Numbered from the stretch's first letter, positions 39,896 to 49,354 are shown. The stretch is 64,000 bases of DNA from Lachnospiraceae bacterium (GCA_022510705.1 JAFLSX010000002.1:41818-105817), one strand, 5' to 3'. Program-made: numbers and translations. Notes: generated from the letters alone by a model not told the origin.

Positions 39896-41281
39896 ATGGA
39901 CGTAATGAAGAAAGTGCCGGTTCGCGAGCAGGAACCTCAGGTGCGCGCGGCAAATTTTGAAGAAGTATGCTTAGGTTATAATAAGGAGGAAGCGATGGAA
40001 GAAGCTTCCCGTTGTATTGGCTGTAAGAATGCCCAGTGTATTCAGGGGTGCCCTGTAGCTATTAATATTCCGGGTTTTATCGATCGTATTAAAACAGGAG
40101 ATGTGGAAGGTGCTTATCAGGTTATCAGCGAGTCCTCTGCATTACCTGCAGTTTGCGGCCGTGTATGCCCTCAGGAAAGCCAGTGCGAAGGAAAATGTAT
40201 CCGGGGCATCAAAGGTGAACCGATTTCCATCGGTAAGTTGGAACGTTTTGCTGCTGACTGGGCAAGAGAAAACGGTATTAAGCCGGAAGGTGCCAAAGAT
40301 AAGAATGGTAAGAAGGTGGCTGTGATCGGTTCGGGCCCCGCAGGTCTTACCTGTGCAGGTGATCTGGCCAAGATGGGCTATGATGTGACTATTTTTGAAG
40401 CGCTGCATGAGCCCGGAGGCGTATTGGTATACGGCATTCCCGAGTTCCGTCTGCCCAAGGAAGCGGTTGTGGCAAAAGAGATTGAAAATGTAAAAGGACT
40501 GGGGGTTAAGATTGAAACCAATGTGGTAGTGGGTAAATCCGTTACCATTGATGAACTCCTTTCTGAGGAGGGCTTTTCCGCGGTATTTATTGGCTCCGGT
40601 GCGGGTCTTCCTAAGTTTATGGGTATTCCCGGAGAAAATGCTAACGGAGTGTTCTCGGCAAACGAATATCTGACCAGAAGCAATTTGATGAAAGCATTCA
40701 GTGAAGATTCCAATACACCCATCATGAGAGGTAAAAAGGTAGCGGTAGTAGGCGGAGGAAATGTAGCTATGGATGCTGCCAGAACTGCGTTGCGGTTGGG
40801 GGCAGAGGTGCATATTGTATACCGAAGAAGTGAAGAAGAACTGCCCGCCCGTGTGGAAGAAGTGCATCATGCCAAGGAAGAAGGAATTATCTTTGATTTA
40901 TTGACCAATCCGGTCGAAATCTTGCAGGATGAAAAAGGTTGGGTAACCGGCATGAAATGTATCAGAATGGAACTGGGTGCACCGGATGAATCCGGCAGAA
41001 GACGTCCGGTGGAAGTGGCCGGCTCCGAATTTGTTATCGATGTGGATACGGTTATTATGTCTTTGGGAACTTCCCCCAATCCATTGATCTCTTCTACGAC
41101 GGAAGGTTTGGAAACTAACAAGTGGAAATGTATTATTGCGGAGGAAGAGAACGGCAAAACCACCAAGGAAGGCGTTTATGCCGGCGGTGATGCGGTAACG
41201 GGTGCTGCAACCGTTATTCTGGCTATGGGTGCCGGAAAAGCGGGTGCAAAAGGTATTGACGAGTATCTTCGCAATAAATAA
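39896..41281 (+). CDS. nfnB: NfnB-like / glutamate synthase small-chain-like FAD/NAD protein
   Basis: CIGCKNAQCIQGCPVAINIPGFI, VCGRVCPQESQCEGKCI, GSGPAGLTCAGDL, GGGNVAMDAARTALRLGA; directly follows nfnA. Confidence 0.94.
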   Translation: MDVMKKVPVREQEPQVRAANFEEVCLGYNKEEAMEEASRCIGCKNAQCIQGCPVAINIPGFIDRIKTGDVEGAYQVISESSALPAVCGRVCPQESQCEGKCIRGIKGEPISIGKLERFAADWARENGIKPEGAKDKNGKKVAVIGSGPAGLTCAGDLAKMGYDVTIFEALHEPGGVLVYGIPEFRLPKEAVVAKEIENVKGLGVKIETNVVVGKSVTIDELLSEEGFSAVFIGSGAGLPKFMGIPGENANGVFSANEYLTRSNLMKAFSEDSNTPIMRGKKVAVVGGGNVAMDAARTALRLGAEVHIVYRRSEEELPARVEEVHHAKEEGIIFDLLTNPVEILQDEKGWVTGMKCIRMELGAPDESGRRRPVEVAGSEFVIDVDTVIMSLGTSPNPLISSTTEGLETNKWKCIIAEEENGKTTKEGVYAGGDAVTGAATVILAMGAGKAGAKGIDEYLRNK

Positions 41282-41292
41282 AAGGAGCGCAT

Positions 41293-41592
41293 ATGATAAA
41301 GCATATTGTTTTATGGAATTTTAATCCGGAAATGACGGCTGAAGAGAAAAAGGCTGCAGGGGATAAGATGAAATCCCTGTTAGAGCCTATTAAGGAGCTG
41401 GTGGATGGTGCAGTGGACATTCGGGTGGTAGTAAACGAACTGGAGTCCAGCAACCGTGAGATCGCATTGATCGGTACCTATGAAACGGTTGAAGCACTGA
41501 AAGCCTATCAGGTTCATCCTGCTCATGTAGAAGCCGGAAAGTTTGTAAGAAGCGTGACGTGTGACCGCGCCTGTCTGGATTATGAGGAATAA
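41293..41592 (+). CDS. Dabb-family (stress-responsive A/B barrel) protein
   Basis: MIKHIVLWNF…, 99 aa, C-terminal HPAHVEAGKFVRSVTCDRACLDYE. Confidence 0.88.
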   Translation: MIKHIVLWNFNPEMTAEEKKAAGDKMKSLLEPIKELVDGAVDIRVVVNELESSNREIALIGTYETVEALKAYQVHPAHVEAGKFVRSVTCDRACLDYEE

Positions 41593-41618
41593 AAGATTTC
41601 CCAACTGGAGGAATAGAT

Positions 41619-42458
41619 ATGCCATGGTGTCCACAATGTAAAAACGAGTACAAGGAAGGAATCACAGTCTGCACAGACTGTGGCTGTGAATTGGTTTCCG
41701 ATGAGACGGAAAGCTATAAACCTCTTACTTTTGGAAGTAAGGAAGAGCTTTCCGAATTGGAAGATTTTTTGAAATACAGCGGTATTTCTAAAGTCAGAAT
41801 TTCTGAAAGCCGGGATGCAGCCGAAAGCGCGCAGAAGAGTGAAGAGGAAGCTATAAAAGAGGATTATGAACTCTTTGTAGATGAGACGGTCTTTGAAAAA
41901 GCCGCAAAATTAGTCTATATTTATAAGCGCCAGAAAGCGGAATCGGAGCCGGAAGAAAAAACACCGATTGCACCCTCGGCCCTGTATGAAAACAGTGCGG
42001 AGAGAGCGGCAGACAACAAATCGTCGGCTTATATGCTGCTCATAGTGGGAGGATTGGGCCTGTTAGTGATCGTGCTGGGAATCGCAGGTGTGCTGCCCTT
42101 TCATCTGACCGGTACTATGAAATACATGACCTACGGCATCATGAGTGCCCTATTTGTTCTGTTTGTAATTATGGGCATTATATCCATGAAATCCTACCAT
42201 ATTTTTGCAAAGAAAGCAGAGTCTGAGAATTCTTTGAGGAGTACGATTGAAAAATGGTGTCTCGAAAATGTAAAAGCCGAGAATATTGATGGAGAGATCA
42301 CTGCCGCTGAGGTCTCGGATGAAGAAAAATATTTTAAACGTACATCTTGGATGAAGGAGAAGATTTCAAAACAATTTCTCAATCTGGACGAAGCTTTTTT
42401 GGAAAATTTTGTAGATGAAATCTATGACAGGGTTTTTGAAGAAGAGAAAGAAGTATGA
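41619..42458 (+). CDS. Zinc-ribbon-containing hypothetical membrane protein
   Basis: WCPQCKNEYKEGITVCTDCGCELV ribbon, two TM helices. Confidence 0.75.
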   Translation: MPWCPQCKNEYKEGITVCTDCGCELVSDETESYKPLTFGSKEELSELEDFLKYSGISKVRISESRDAAESAQKSEEEAIKEDYELFVDETVFEKAAKLVYIYKRQKAESEPEEKTPIAPSALYENSAERAADNKSSAYMLLIVGGLGLLVIVLGIAGVLPFHLTGTMKYMTYGIMSALFVLFVIMGIISMKSYHIFAKKAESENSLRSTIEKWCLENVKAENIDGEITAAEVSDEEKYFKRTSWMKEKISKQFLNLDEAFLENFVDEIYDRVFEEEKEV

Positions 42459-42934
42459 AAATATCCATTGTATGCGTAGGAAAGATAAAAGAAAAATTCT
42501 ATAAGGATGCAATGGAAGAATACTTAAAACGGCTTTCCCGCTATTGCAAAACGGAAGTTGTAGAAGTGACGGACGAGAGCACGCCGGACGGTGCAAGTCT
42601 TGTTTTAGAGGAACAGATCAAACGGCGAGAAGGCGAGCGGCTGCTTGCAAAGCTAAAAGAGGATGCCTATGTCATAACTTTGGAAATTGCAGGTGATAAG
42701 GAAGATTCCTTTTCTTTTTCAAATATCATAAAACAGGTCGGCATAAGCGGTAAGAGTCATATTCAGTTTGTGATCGGCGGTTCTTTGGGCCTGCATGAAA
42801 CGGTCAGTGCACGAGCGGATAAAAAGTTAAGCTTTTCCGATATGACCTTTCCCCATCAGTTGATGCGGGTCATCCTCTGTGAGCAGATTTACAGGGGGTA
42901 CCGTATTATGAACGGAGAGCCGTATCATAAATAA
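42455..42934 (+). CDS. rlmH: 23S rRNA (pseudouridine1915-N3)-methyltransferase
   Basis: MKISIVCVGKIKEKFYKDAMEEYLKRLSRY, FVIGGSLGLHETV, HQLMRVILCEQIYRGYRIMNGEPYHK; ATGA overlap with previous gene. Confidence 0.96.
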   Translation: MKISIVCVGKIKEKFYKDAMEEYLKRLSRYCKTEVVEVTDESTPDGASLVLEEQIKRREGERLLAKLKEDAYVITLEIAGDKEDSFSFSNIIKQVGISGKSHIQFVIGGSLGLHETVSARADKKLSFSDMTFPHQLMRVILCEQIYRGYRIMNGEPYHK

Positions 42935-42956
42935 ATTAAAAAACAGGAGGAGAAAA

Positions 42957-43313
42957 ATGAGTTTAAAATTTGGTGATTTTAGTAATGTAGACATATTCGG
43001 AATGCATGTGGACTATATTCAGATTTTAATTATTGCCGCACTGGTTTTCTTTGTGTTTATCATTGCATTGGTTATTATTTTAGTCAATGTAAAGGGAAAG
43101 AAGAATAAGAAGGTTCCCAATATGCAGCCGATGCAGGGATTTCAGCAGACGCAGCAGATACAAACATACCAGACGGCAGGACAGGTACAGTCAGCGCAAT
43201 CCAATCAGGCGGTTTCAGCCGGGGGCATTACGATGCGCTTTTGTCCGTCCTGTGGTGGCAAACTGGTGCCTGAATCAAGTTTCTGTGTACAATGCGGTAC
43301 CAAGATTAGATAG
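42957..43313 (+). CDS. Single-TM protein with C-terminal zinc ribbon
   Basis: TM segment then Gln-rich linker and FCPSCGGKLVPESSFCVQCGTKIR. Confidence 0.7.
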   Translation: MSLKFGDFSNVDIFGMHVDYIQILIIAALVFFVFIIALVIILVNVKGKKNKKVPNMQPMQGFQQTQQIQTYQTAGQVQSAQSNQAVSAGGITMRFCPSCGGKLVPESSFCVQCGTKIR

Positions 43314-43341
43314 TGGAAAAACAGAATTCACAAATATTTTT

Positions 43342-43370
43342 AAAGGGGAACTTACGGGTTCCCCTTTCAT
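43342..43370. terminator. Bidirectional terminator
   Basis: aaaggggaac ttacgg gttccccttt between convergent genes. Confidence 0.8.
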
Positions 43371-43408
43371 TTTAGAATTGACGCGTATTCTTCTATAAAT
43401 GATTTTAA

Positions 43409-43945
43409 TTATTGCGCAAAAATCTGAACATAGTGGAGTTGTCCTTCCTCTGATAGATAGACAGCTGTTCCTATTTTGTTAAAATCGCCAACCAGATTCG
43501 CCTGATGCGAAGGAGAGGCAATCCACATCTCCATAACCTGAGAAACCGAATCCTGATATCTGGCAAGATTCTCGCCAACCAGTGGTGAGGGATATTGCAT
43601 TTCTACAAGGATATCTACATATTTTGTTCCATCCGGGCGGATATGCGACCAAGTGGTCACAATTTCCTGCGCACGGATACGTGCTACATATGTAAGCTGA
43701 TCATCCTGCGTCAATTCGTTCAAACCAAGACTAACACGATACTCATTGGTCTGACGAATGATTTCTGCTTCCATTTCAAGCAACTCTTCAGGTGATGGAG
43801 TCGTTGCTGCATCGGAATCCCCCGCCTGGCTGGTGTTTTGGTCAGAAGGTGCGGTTCCGTGCATAGATACATGGATTCCCCATGCCGTCACCAGTGTTAT
43901 TGTGGCGGCCACCAAGAAGGTCAGCCACCATTTTTTGGGCATCAT
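43409..43945 (-). CDS. Secreted/anchored CAP (SCP/YkwD) domain protein
   Basis: N-terminal TM; TNEYRVSLGLNELTQDDQLTYVARIRAQEIVTTWSHIRPDG and WIASPSHQANLVGDFNKIGTAVY; start set at MMPKKWW after aaggag-like RBS. Confidence 0.88.
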   Translation of the reverse strand: MMPKKWWLTFLVAATITLVTAWGIHVSMHGTAPSDQNTSQAGDSDAATTPSPEELLEMEAEIIRQTNEYRVSLGLNELTQDDQLTYVARIRAQEIVTTWSHIRPDGTKYVDILVEMQYPSPLVGENLARYQDSVSQVMEMWIASPSHQANLVGDFNKIGTAVYLSEEGQLHYVQIFAQ

Positions 43946-44203
43946 AATGAATTTCTCCTTACTTTGTGGGAAATAATTTCCAATTAAATTACTATCTGCT
44001 AATATATCTAAATCACTGTTTATAAGTATAAGGGAACTATAAAGTAATATCAACCCAAATTAGTTATTACGCATATCATGAAATGTATTTGTTCTCTCAT
44101 TTGTAAAATTTTGTTTAATATTTATGGATTTTCTTTTATTGTAGAAAATGGTATGTTATAATAAGCAAGCTCGAAAACATAACATTTCCCGTGGAGGATT
44201 TAT

Positions 44204-44956
44204 ATGTATAATGATTTATTTTCTGTTGGTCCCATTACCATACATACTTATGGTGTGATGATTGCAATCGGCGTGTTGGCGGCTCTGTTTTCCGGAGAGG
44301 CCAGAGCGAAAAAACGGGACATGAATGCCGATGTTTTATATCCCATGACTTTTTTATGTGTGGTTTTGGGGTTTTGTGCGGCAAAGGTGCTATTCTGTAT
44401 TGTGGAATGGAAGAGATTTATTCAAAACCCGTTAAGCATGCTGAGTAATAGCGGATTTGTGGTTTATGGAGGCATTTTGGGCGGTGTATTGACTGCTTAT
44501 GTGTACTGCAGGATTAAGAAGTTGAACTTTGTGGACTATTTTGATCTGATGCTTCCTTCGGTGGCATTGGCTCAAGGCTTCGGAAGGTTTGGCTGTTTCT
44601 TTGCGGGATGCTGCTATGGCAGGGAAACGAATTCTTTTATAGGAATTGCTTTTTCTCGCTCCGATTATGCACCAAATGGCGTAAAGTTGATTCCAACACA
44701 GCTGTTTTCCGGTGCGGGTATGTTTATCATTGCCGGTATTTTATTTTACTACGCAAAAAAAGAAAGGGCAAAAGCAAAAGTTGGTGCCCTGTATTTGATT
44801 CTTTACAGTATCGGCAGATTTAGTATAGAGTTTTTCCGAAATGATTATCGAGGAGCGGTGGGGATTTTTTCCACTTCCCAGTTTATTTCCTTTTTTATTT
44901 TGGCGCTGGGACTCCTTTTGTTTTTTCGGAAACAGAAAAGTGAGGAAAAGGCATGA
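44204..44956 (+). CDS. lgt: Prolipoprotein diacylglyceryl transferase
   Basis: ITIHTYGVMIAIGVL, GFVVYGGILGGV, AQGFGRFGCFFAGCCYG, GRFSIEFFRNDYRG. Confidence 0.94.
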   Translation: MYNDLFSVGPITIHTYGVMIAIGVLAALFSGEARAKKRDMNADVLYPMTFLCVVLGFCAAKVLFCIVEWKRFIQNPLSMLSNSGFVVYGGILGGVLTAYVYCRIKKLNFVDYFDLMLPSVALAQGFGRFGCFFAGCCYGRETNSFIGIAFSRSDYAPNGVKLIPTQLFSGAGMFIIAGILFYYAKKERAKAKVGALYLILYSIGRFSIEFFRNDYRGAVGIFSTSQFISFFILALGLLLFFRKQKSEEKA

Positions 44957-45657
44957 GCGCATTTGTTGAATTCCAAGCAGTAGATAAGATATATCAATCG
45001 GGTGAGATTTCCATTCAGGCCTTAAGGGATGTAAATTTTGAAATAAATAAGGGGGAATTCTGCGTTGTGGTAGGAGCATCCGGCGCAGGAAAGACCACCA
45101 TCTTAAATATTTTGGGTGGAATGGATACGCTGACTGCGGGTAAAGTATTTTTGGATGGGCAGGAAATTTCCGCCTATAATAAAAGGCAGTTGACTGCATA
45201 TCGCAGATATGATGTAGGTTTCGTATTTCAGTTCTACAATTTGGTACAGAATCTGACAGCACTGGAAAATGTGGAATTGGCAGCACAGATATGCAAGGAG
45301 CCGTTAGATGCGGCAGAGGTGTTAAAGGGAGTCGGTTTGCAGGACCGTATGGGAAATTTCCCGGCGCAGCTTTCCGGCGGAGAGCAGCAGCGTGTTGCAA
45401 TAGCCAGAGCGTTAGCAAAGAATCCGAAACTGCTTTTGTGTGATGAACCGACGGGTGCGTTGGATTATAATACGGGCAAGGCGGTCTTAAAACTATTGCA
45501 GGATACTTGCCGTAAAATGGGGCGAACCGTGGTAGTGATCACTCACAATCAGGCCTTGACAGCTATGGCTGATAGGATCATTACGGTAAAGAGCGGCACT
45601 ATACATAGTATGGTAGAAAATAAAAATATTGTGGATATAGACAAGATTGAATGGTAA
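44953..45657 (+). CDS. ABC transporter ATP-binding protein (MacB/LolD-like)
   Basis: [46 protein letters not shown]. Confidence 0.95.
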   Translation: MSAFVEFQAVDKIYQSGEISIQALRDVNFEINKGEFCVVVGASGAGKTTILNILGGMDTLTAGKVFLDGQEISAYNKRQLTAYRRYDVGFVFQFYNLVQNLTALENVELAAQICKEPLDAAEVLKGVGLQDRMGNFPAQLSGGEQQRVAIARALAKNPKLLLCDEPTGALDYNTGKAVLKLLQDTCRKMGRTVVVITHNQALTAMADRIITVKSGTIHSMVENKNIVDIDKIEW

Positions 45658-45673
45658 TAGAGGTTAGCTGGCA

Positions 45674-48600
45674 ATGAAATCCATGATGCGAAAAACAACA
45701 TTTAGGGAAATTAAACAGAGCCTCGGTAGATACTTGGCAATTCTGGCAATTATATCACTTGGAGTCGGTTTTTTTGCCGGTCTTAAAGAAACGAGGGATA
45801 CTATGGTGACCTCTGCCGGAGAATATCTTAACGGGTTGCAGTTATATGATTACAGGCTTTTATCCACGCTTGGTTTTGAAGAAGAGGCTGTTGAGGCACT
45901 GGCACAAAAAGAAGGTGTCAGGGCTGTGGAAGGAGCCGTATCCGCAGATATTTTATATATTGATGACGCAGGAAATGAAAATGTGTTGAAGATTCATTCG
46001 CTGACCAATACAGTCAATGCTACTGTGTTGACGGCAGGGAGGATGCCGGAGAATGCGTCGGAATGTGTTGTGGACAATTTGTTATTTGATGAAAGTGCGA
46101 TCGGTACGCAACTGGTGCTATCAGAAAATAACAAAGAAGAGGATCTGGATCATTTTTCTTTCCGGGAATATACGATTACCGGATTGGTACAGTCCTCTTA
46201 TTATATACAGTTTGAACGGGGTAATACATCTCTCGGAAGCGGACGGATAAGTGGATTTGCCTATTTGCTGCCGGATGGCTTCGCCATGGATTATTATACG
46301 GAAATTTTTGTGAAATTTGATGCAGACTATACATTATATTCAGAGGAATATGAGGCCTTTTTAGACAAACAGCAGCCCCTGTGGGAAGCTTACACCGATG
46401 AAGTTGCAATGCGTAGATACGATGAGTTGATCGAAGATGCAAAAGCCGAACTTGCGGATGCAGAAAGCGAACTTGCCGAAACGGTGGCTGATGCGGAGGC
46501 TGAACTTGCAGATGCGGAAAGAGAACTCTTGGACGGAGAAGCTAAACTAGCCGATGCAGAGGCCGAGTTTTTAGATGCAGAGAGAGATATTGCGGATGCG
46601 AGAAAAGAACTGGATATCGGCTGGAAGGAACTTGCTGATGCAGAAAAGGAGCTCGCGGACGGGGAAATTGCGCTTGCAGATGCAAAGATAACATTAGAAG
46701 AAAATGAGGCGCTGCTTGCCGGAAAACAGCAGGAATATGAGGACGGCATGAGAGCCTATACTTCCGGCAAAGAGCAGATTGCGGCGCAGCAGAGGGAACT
46801 TGATGCTGCTCGTATCCGCTTGAATACGGCGCAAGCGGATCTTGATAATGGGCAGGCATTATTTGATAGTTCTATGAATAGCTTACAAGGTGGATTTGCG
46901 GGTGGACTTCCGGATGATTTTTTGGATAATTTTCCGGATGGATTACCGGATGGCTTTCTGGATAATTTACCGAATGAGTTAATTGAAGAATTAATGTATT
47001 TAAAACAATTAAAAATTAAACTGGAAACCGGCAGAGCAGAGTTAGCCGCAGGCTGGGCACAGGTCAATGCAGGAACCGGACAGCTTAATTCTGCGAATGC
47101 TCAGTTAAACGGCGTCTATGCGCAGCTTTTGGATGCAGAGAAGCAGCTTACGGAAGGCTGGGAGGAACTAAATGCCGGTTGGGAGGAATATTACGATGGC
47201 GAGATAGAACTCGAAAACGCCAGAGCGGAAATTAAGGATGCCAGGCGTAAACTGCTGGACGGTGAGAAGGAGCTTGCGGATGGAGAAGCGGAGCTTGCGG
47301 ATGCCAGGGTGGAAATTGAGGATGCAAGGCAGGAACTTTTAGACGGCTGGGAGGAATATTACGACGGTCAGAGGGAACTTGCAGAAGAGGTTGCTGATGC
47401 AGAAGCAAAAATCGCGGATGCCAGAGCAGAAATAGATGATATTGATGCCCCTGATATTTATGTGCTGGGCCGCAACACCAATGTGGGTTATGTAATGTTT
47501 GAAAATGATTCAGGCATTGTGGAAGGTATGTCCAATGTCTTTCCTGTCATGTTCTTTTTAGTGGCAGCGTTAGTGTGCATGACCACCATGAACCGCATGG
47601 TGGAAGAGCAGCGGATACAGATTGGCGTATTGAAAGCACTCGGCTACGGTGAAGGCGCCATTATGGGAAAATACCTCTTTTATTCCGGCAGTGCGGCCAT
47701 TGCGGGCGGCTTGTTAGGGTTTGTATTTGGCACGCTGCTGTTTCCGACAGTGATTTGGGTAGTATATGGTATTATGTATCGGCTGGGTGATATCGTTCAT
47801 CTGTTTGACTTAAAGATTGCCGTGATTTCTCTGGCGGTGGCAGCGCTTTGTTCCATGGGTACAACCTGGTTTACCTGCAGGCAGGAACTTAGAGAGGTGG
47901 CCGCGGATCTGATGCGCCCGAAAGCCCCAAAAGCAGGCAAACGGGTCTTTTTAGAGCATGTCCCCTTTATCTGGCGGCATCTTAAATTCTTACATAAGGT
48001 ATCAGTCAGAAACATTGTGCGCTATAAAAAGCGTTTCTTCATGATGGTATTGGGAATCAGCGGGTGTACCGCACTTTTGCTGACGGGATTTGGCATTCGG
48101 GATTCCGTAACGGATATTGCCAATCTGCAGTTTGAGACGATCCATATTTTTGATATGAGCATTACCCTGCAGGATAGGCTTTCCGGGACAGGTGATGAGG
48201 AGATACTTAAAACCGCACAATCCTATGGCGTAGAAGTGCTTCCGGTTTTGGAAGAAAGCTGGGATTTGGAGGTGGATGGCACAATTAAGGCCATCAATCT
48301 GGTGATTGCGGGGGAACCGGAACATTCGGAGAATTTTCTTGATCTGCATACGGGAGATGGAATTTCAATTGCATATCCGGGAGAGGGAGAAGCAGTGATT
48401 TCCGATAAGCTTGCGGAGACTTACGGATTAAAAGCAGGAGATGAAATTTTCCTTTATAATGGAAACCGTACACAGTTGCATGCCGTTATATCCGGTATCT
48501 GTGAAAATTATATTTATAACTACGTTTATCTGACCCCGCAGACATATGAAAAGCAGGTAGGGGTTCCCGAATATAAGAGCCTGTATCTGAATGTACCGGA

Positions 48601-49111
48601 AGCGGAGGATGTCCATCGGGTGGGCGCTGCGCTCATGATGGCGGAGGGCGTAACGGGTGTTAACATCAATGAGGATATTCGGACACGTGTATCCGGAATG
48701 ATGGGAAGCATGAATTATATTGTGATCGTGATCATTTTTTCCGCAGGCTCGCTGGCCTTTGTAGTACTGTATAATTTGAATAATATCAATATCACGGAGC
48801 GGCTTCGGGAAATTGCGACCATCAAGGTGTTAGGCTTTTACAAAAAGGAAACGGAAGCTTATGTGTTTCGGGAAAACATTGCGCTGACTGCTATCGGCTG
48901 CGCGGTGGGCCTGGTTTTAGGAAAGCTTCTGCACCTTTTCGTGATGGGAGAGATCAATATCGATATGATATCCTTCGATGTACAGATCAGGCCCAGCAGT
49001 TATGTCTTCAGTGTACTTTTAACCTTTGTTTTCACCTGGTTTATTAATCGGCTGATGTCCGGTAAACTGAACCGGATCAATATGGCGGAATCCTTAAAAT
49101 CCGTGGATTAA
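45674..49111 (+). CDS. FtsX-like ABC transporter permease with large extracytoplasmic coiled-coil insertion
   Basis: N-terminal TM, MacB-like region, ~350-aa (D)AEAELADAE heptad coiled coil, then two FtsX TM blocks. Confidence 0.93.
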   Translation: MKSMMRKTTFREIKQSLGRYLAILAIISLGVGFFAGLKETRDTMVTSAGEYLNGLQLYDYRLLSTLGFEEEAVEALAQKEGVRAVEGAVSADILYIDDAGNENVLKIHSLTNTVNATVLTAGRMPENASECVVDNLLFDESAIGTQLVLSENNKEEDLDHFSFREYTITGLVQSSYYIQFERGNTSLGSGRISGFAYLLPDGFAMDYYTEIFVKFDADYTLYSEEYEAFLDKQQPLWEAYTDEVAMRRYDELIEDAKAELADAESELAETVADAEAELADAERELLDGEAKLADAEAEFLDAERDIADARKELDIGWKELADAEKELADGEIALADAKITLEENEALLAGKQQEYEDGMRAYTSGKEQIAAQQRELDAARIRLNTAQADLDNGQALFDSSMNSLQGGFAGGLPDDFLDNFPDGLPDGFLDNLPNELIEELMYLKQLKIKLETGRAELAAGWAQVNAGTGQLNSANAQLNGVYAQLLDAEKQLTEGWEELNAGWEEYYDGEIELENARAEIKDARRKLLDGEKELADGEAELADARVEIEDARQELLDGWEEYYDGQRELAEEVADAEAKIADARAEIDDIDAPDIYVLGRNTNVGYVMFENDSGIVEGMSNVFPVMFFLVAALVCMTTMNRMVEEQRIQIGVLKALGYGEGAIMGKYLFYSGSAAIAGGLLGFVFGTLLFPTVIWVVYGIMYRLGDIVHLFDLKIAVISLAVAALCSMGTTWFTCRQELREVAADLMRPKAPKAGKRVFLEHVPFIWRHLKFLHKVSVRNIVRYKKRFFMMVLGISGCTALLLTGFGIRDSVTDIANLQFETIHIFDMSITLQDRLSGTGDEEILKTAQSYGVEVLPVLEESWDLEVDGTIKAINLVIAGEPEHSENFLDLHTGDGISIAYPGEGEAVISDKLAETYGLKAGDEIFLYNGNRTQLHAVISGICENYIYNYVYLTPQTYEKQVGVPEYKSLYLNVPEAEDVHRVGAALMMAEGVTGVNINEDIRTRVSGMMGSMNYIVIVIIFSAGSLAFVVLYNLNNINITERLREIATIKVLGFYKKETEAYVFRENIALTAIGCAVGLVLGKLLHLFVMGEINIDMISFDVQIRPSSYVFSVLLTFVFTWFINRLMSGKLNRINMAESLKSVD
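46434..47450 (+). repeat. Degenerate heptad-type repeats (gatgcagaa/cttgcggat) encoding an ELADAE coiled coil, interrupted by a 'DxFLDNxPxxLP' segment
   Basis: Translation DAKAELADAESELAETVADAEAELADAERELLDGEAKLADAEAE… and …EIKDARRKLLDGEKELADGEAELADARVEIEDARQELLDG. Confidence 0.85.
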
Positions 49112-49138
49112 CGGTTGAATAAGGCAATGAAACATGCA

Positions 49139-49180
49139 AAGAAGCGTCCTTTAGCCGGCAGGCGGGGATGCTTTTTTACA
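49139..49180 (+). terminator. Possible intrinsic terminator after permease gene
   Basis: aagcgtcc … ggatgctt followed by tttt. Confidence 0.55.
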
Positions 49181-49302
49181 TTGCGTGAAGGCATGAGGCA
49201 AGATTTGCCGCTGCCCACAAACCAAAGAAACTCACAAAGCGTGCTTCGATGGTGTGGCAAGGTCTGTAGAGATTGCATATTAGAATTTAGATAATATATT
49301 AC

Positions 49303-49354
49303 TTGACATATATAGATAACCTATATATAATCATATATAGGTTATCTATATATG
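49303..49354 (+). promoter_or_regulatory. Perfect-consensus promoter TTGACA-17-TATAAT overlapped by 22-bp-arm palindrome, probable PadR operator
   Basis: -35 49303-49308, -10 49326-49331; catatatagataacctatatat (49307-49328) / atatataggttatctatatatg (49333-49354). Confidence 0.75.

Noticed and set aside
40142-40870. Minus-strand 242-aa ORF antisense to nfnB
   Set aside because: Long only because of codon bias on the opposite strand; no protein-like motif
44741-45418. Minus-strand 225-aa ORF antisense to lgt/ABC
   Set aside because: Overlaps two confident CDSs; low-complexity basic/Pro-rich translation typical of spurious frames
46390-46749. Minus-strand 119-aa Ser/Ala-rich ORF (and 46756..47067 -)
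   Set aside because: Complement of the repetitive coiled-coil coding region of the permease; composition is an artefact of the repeat
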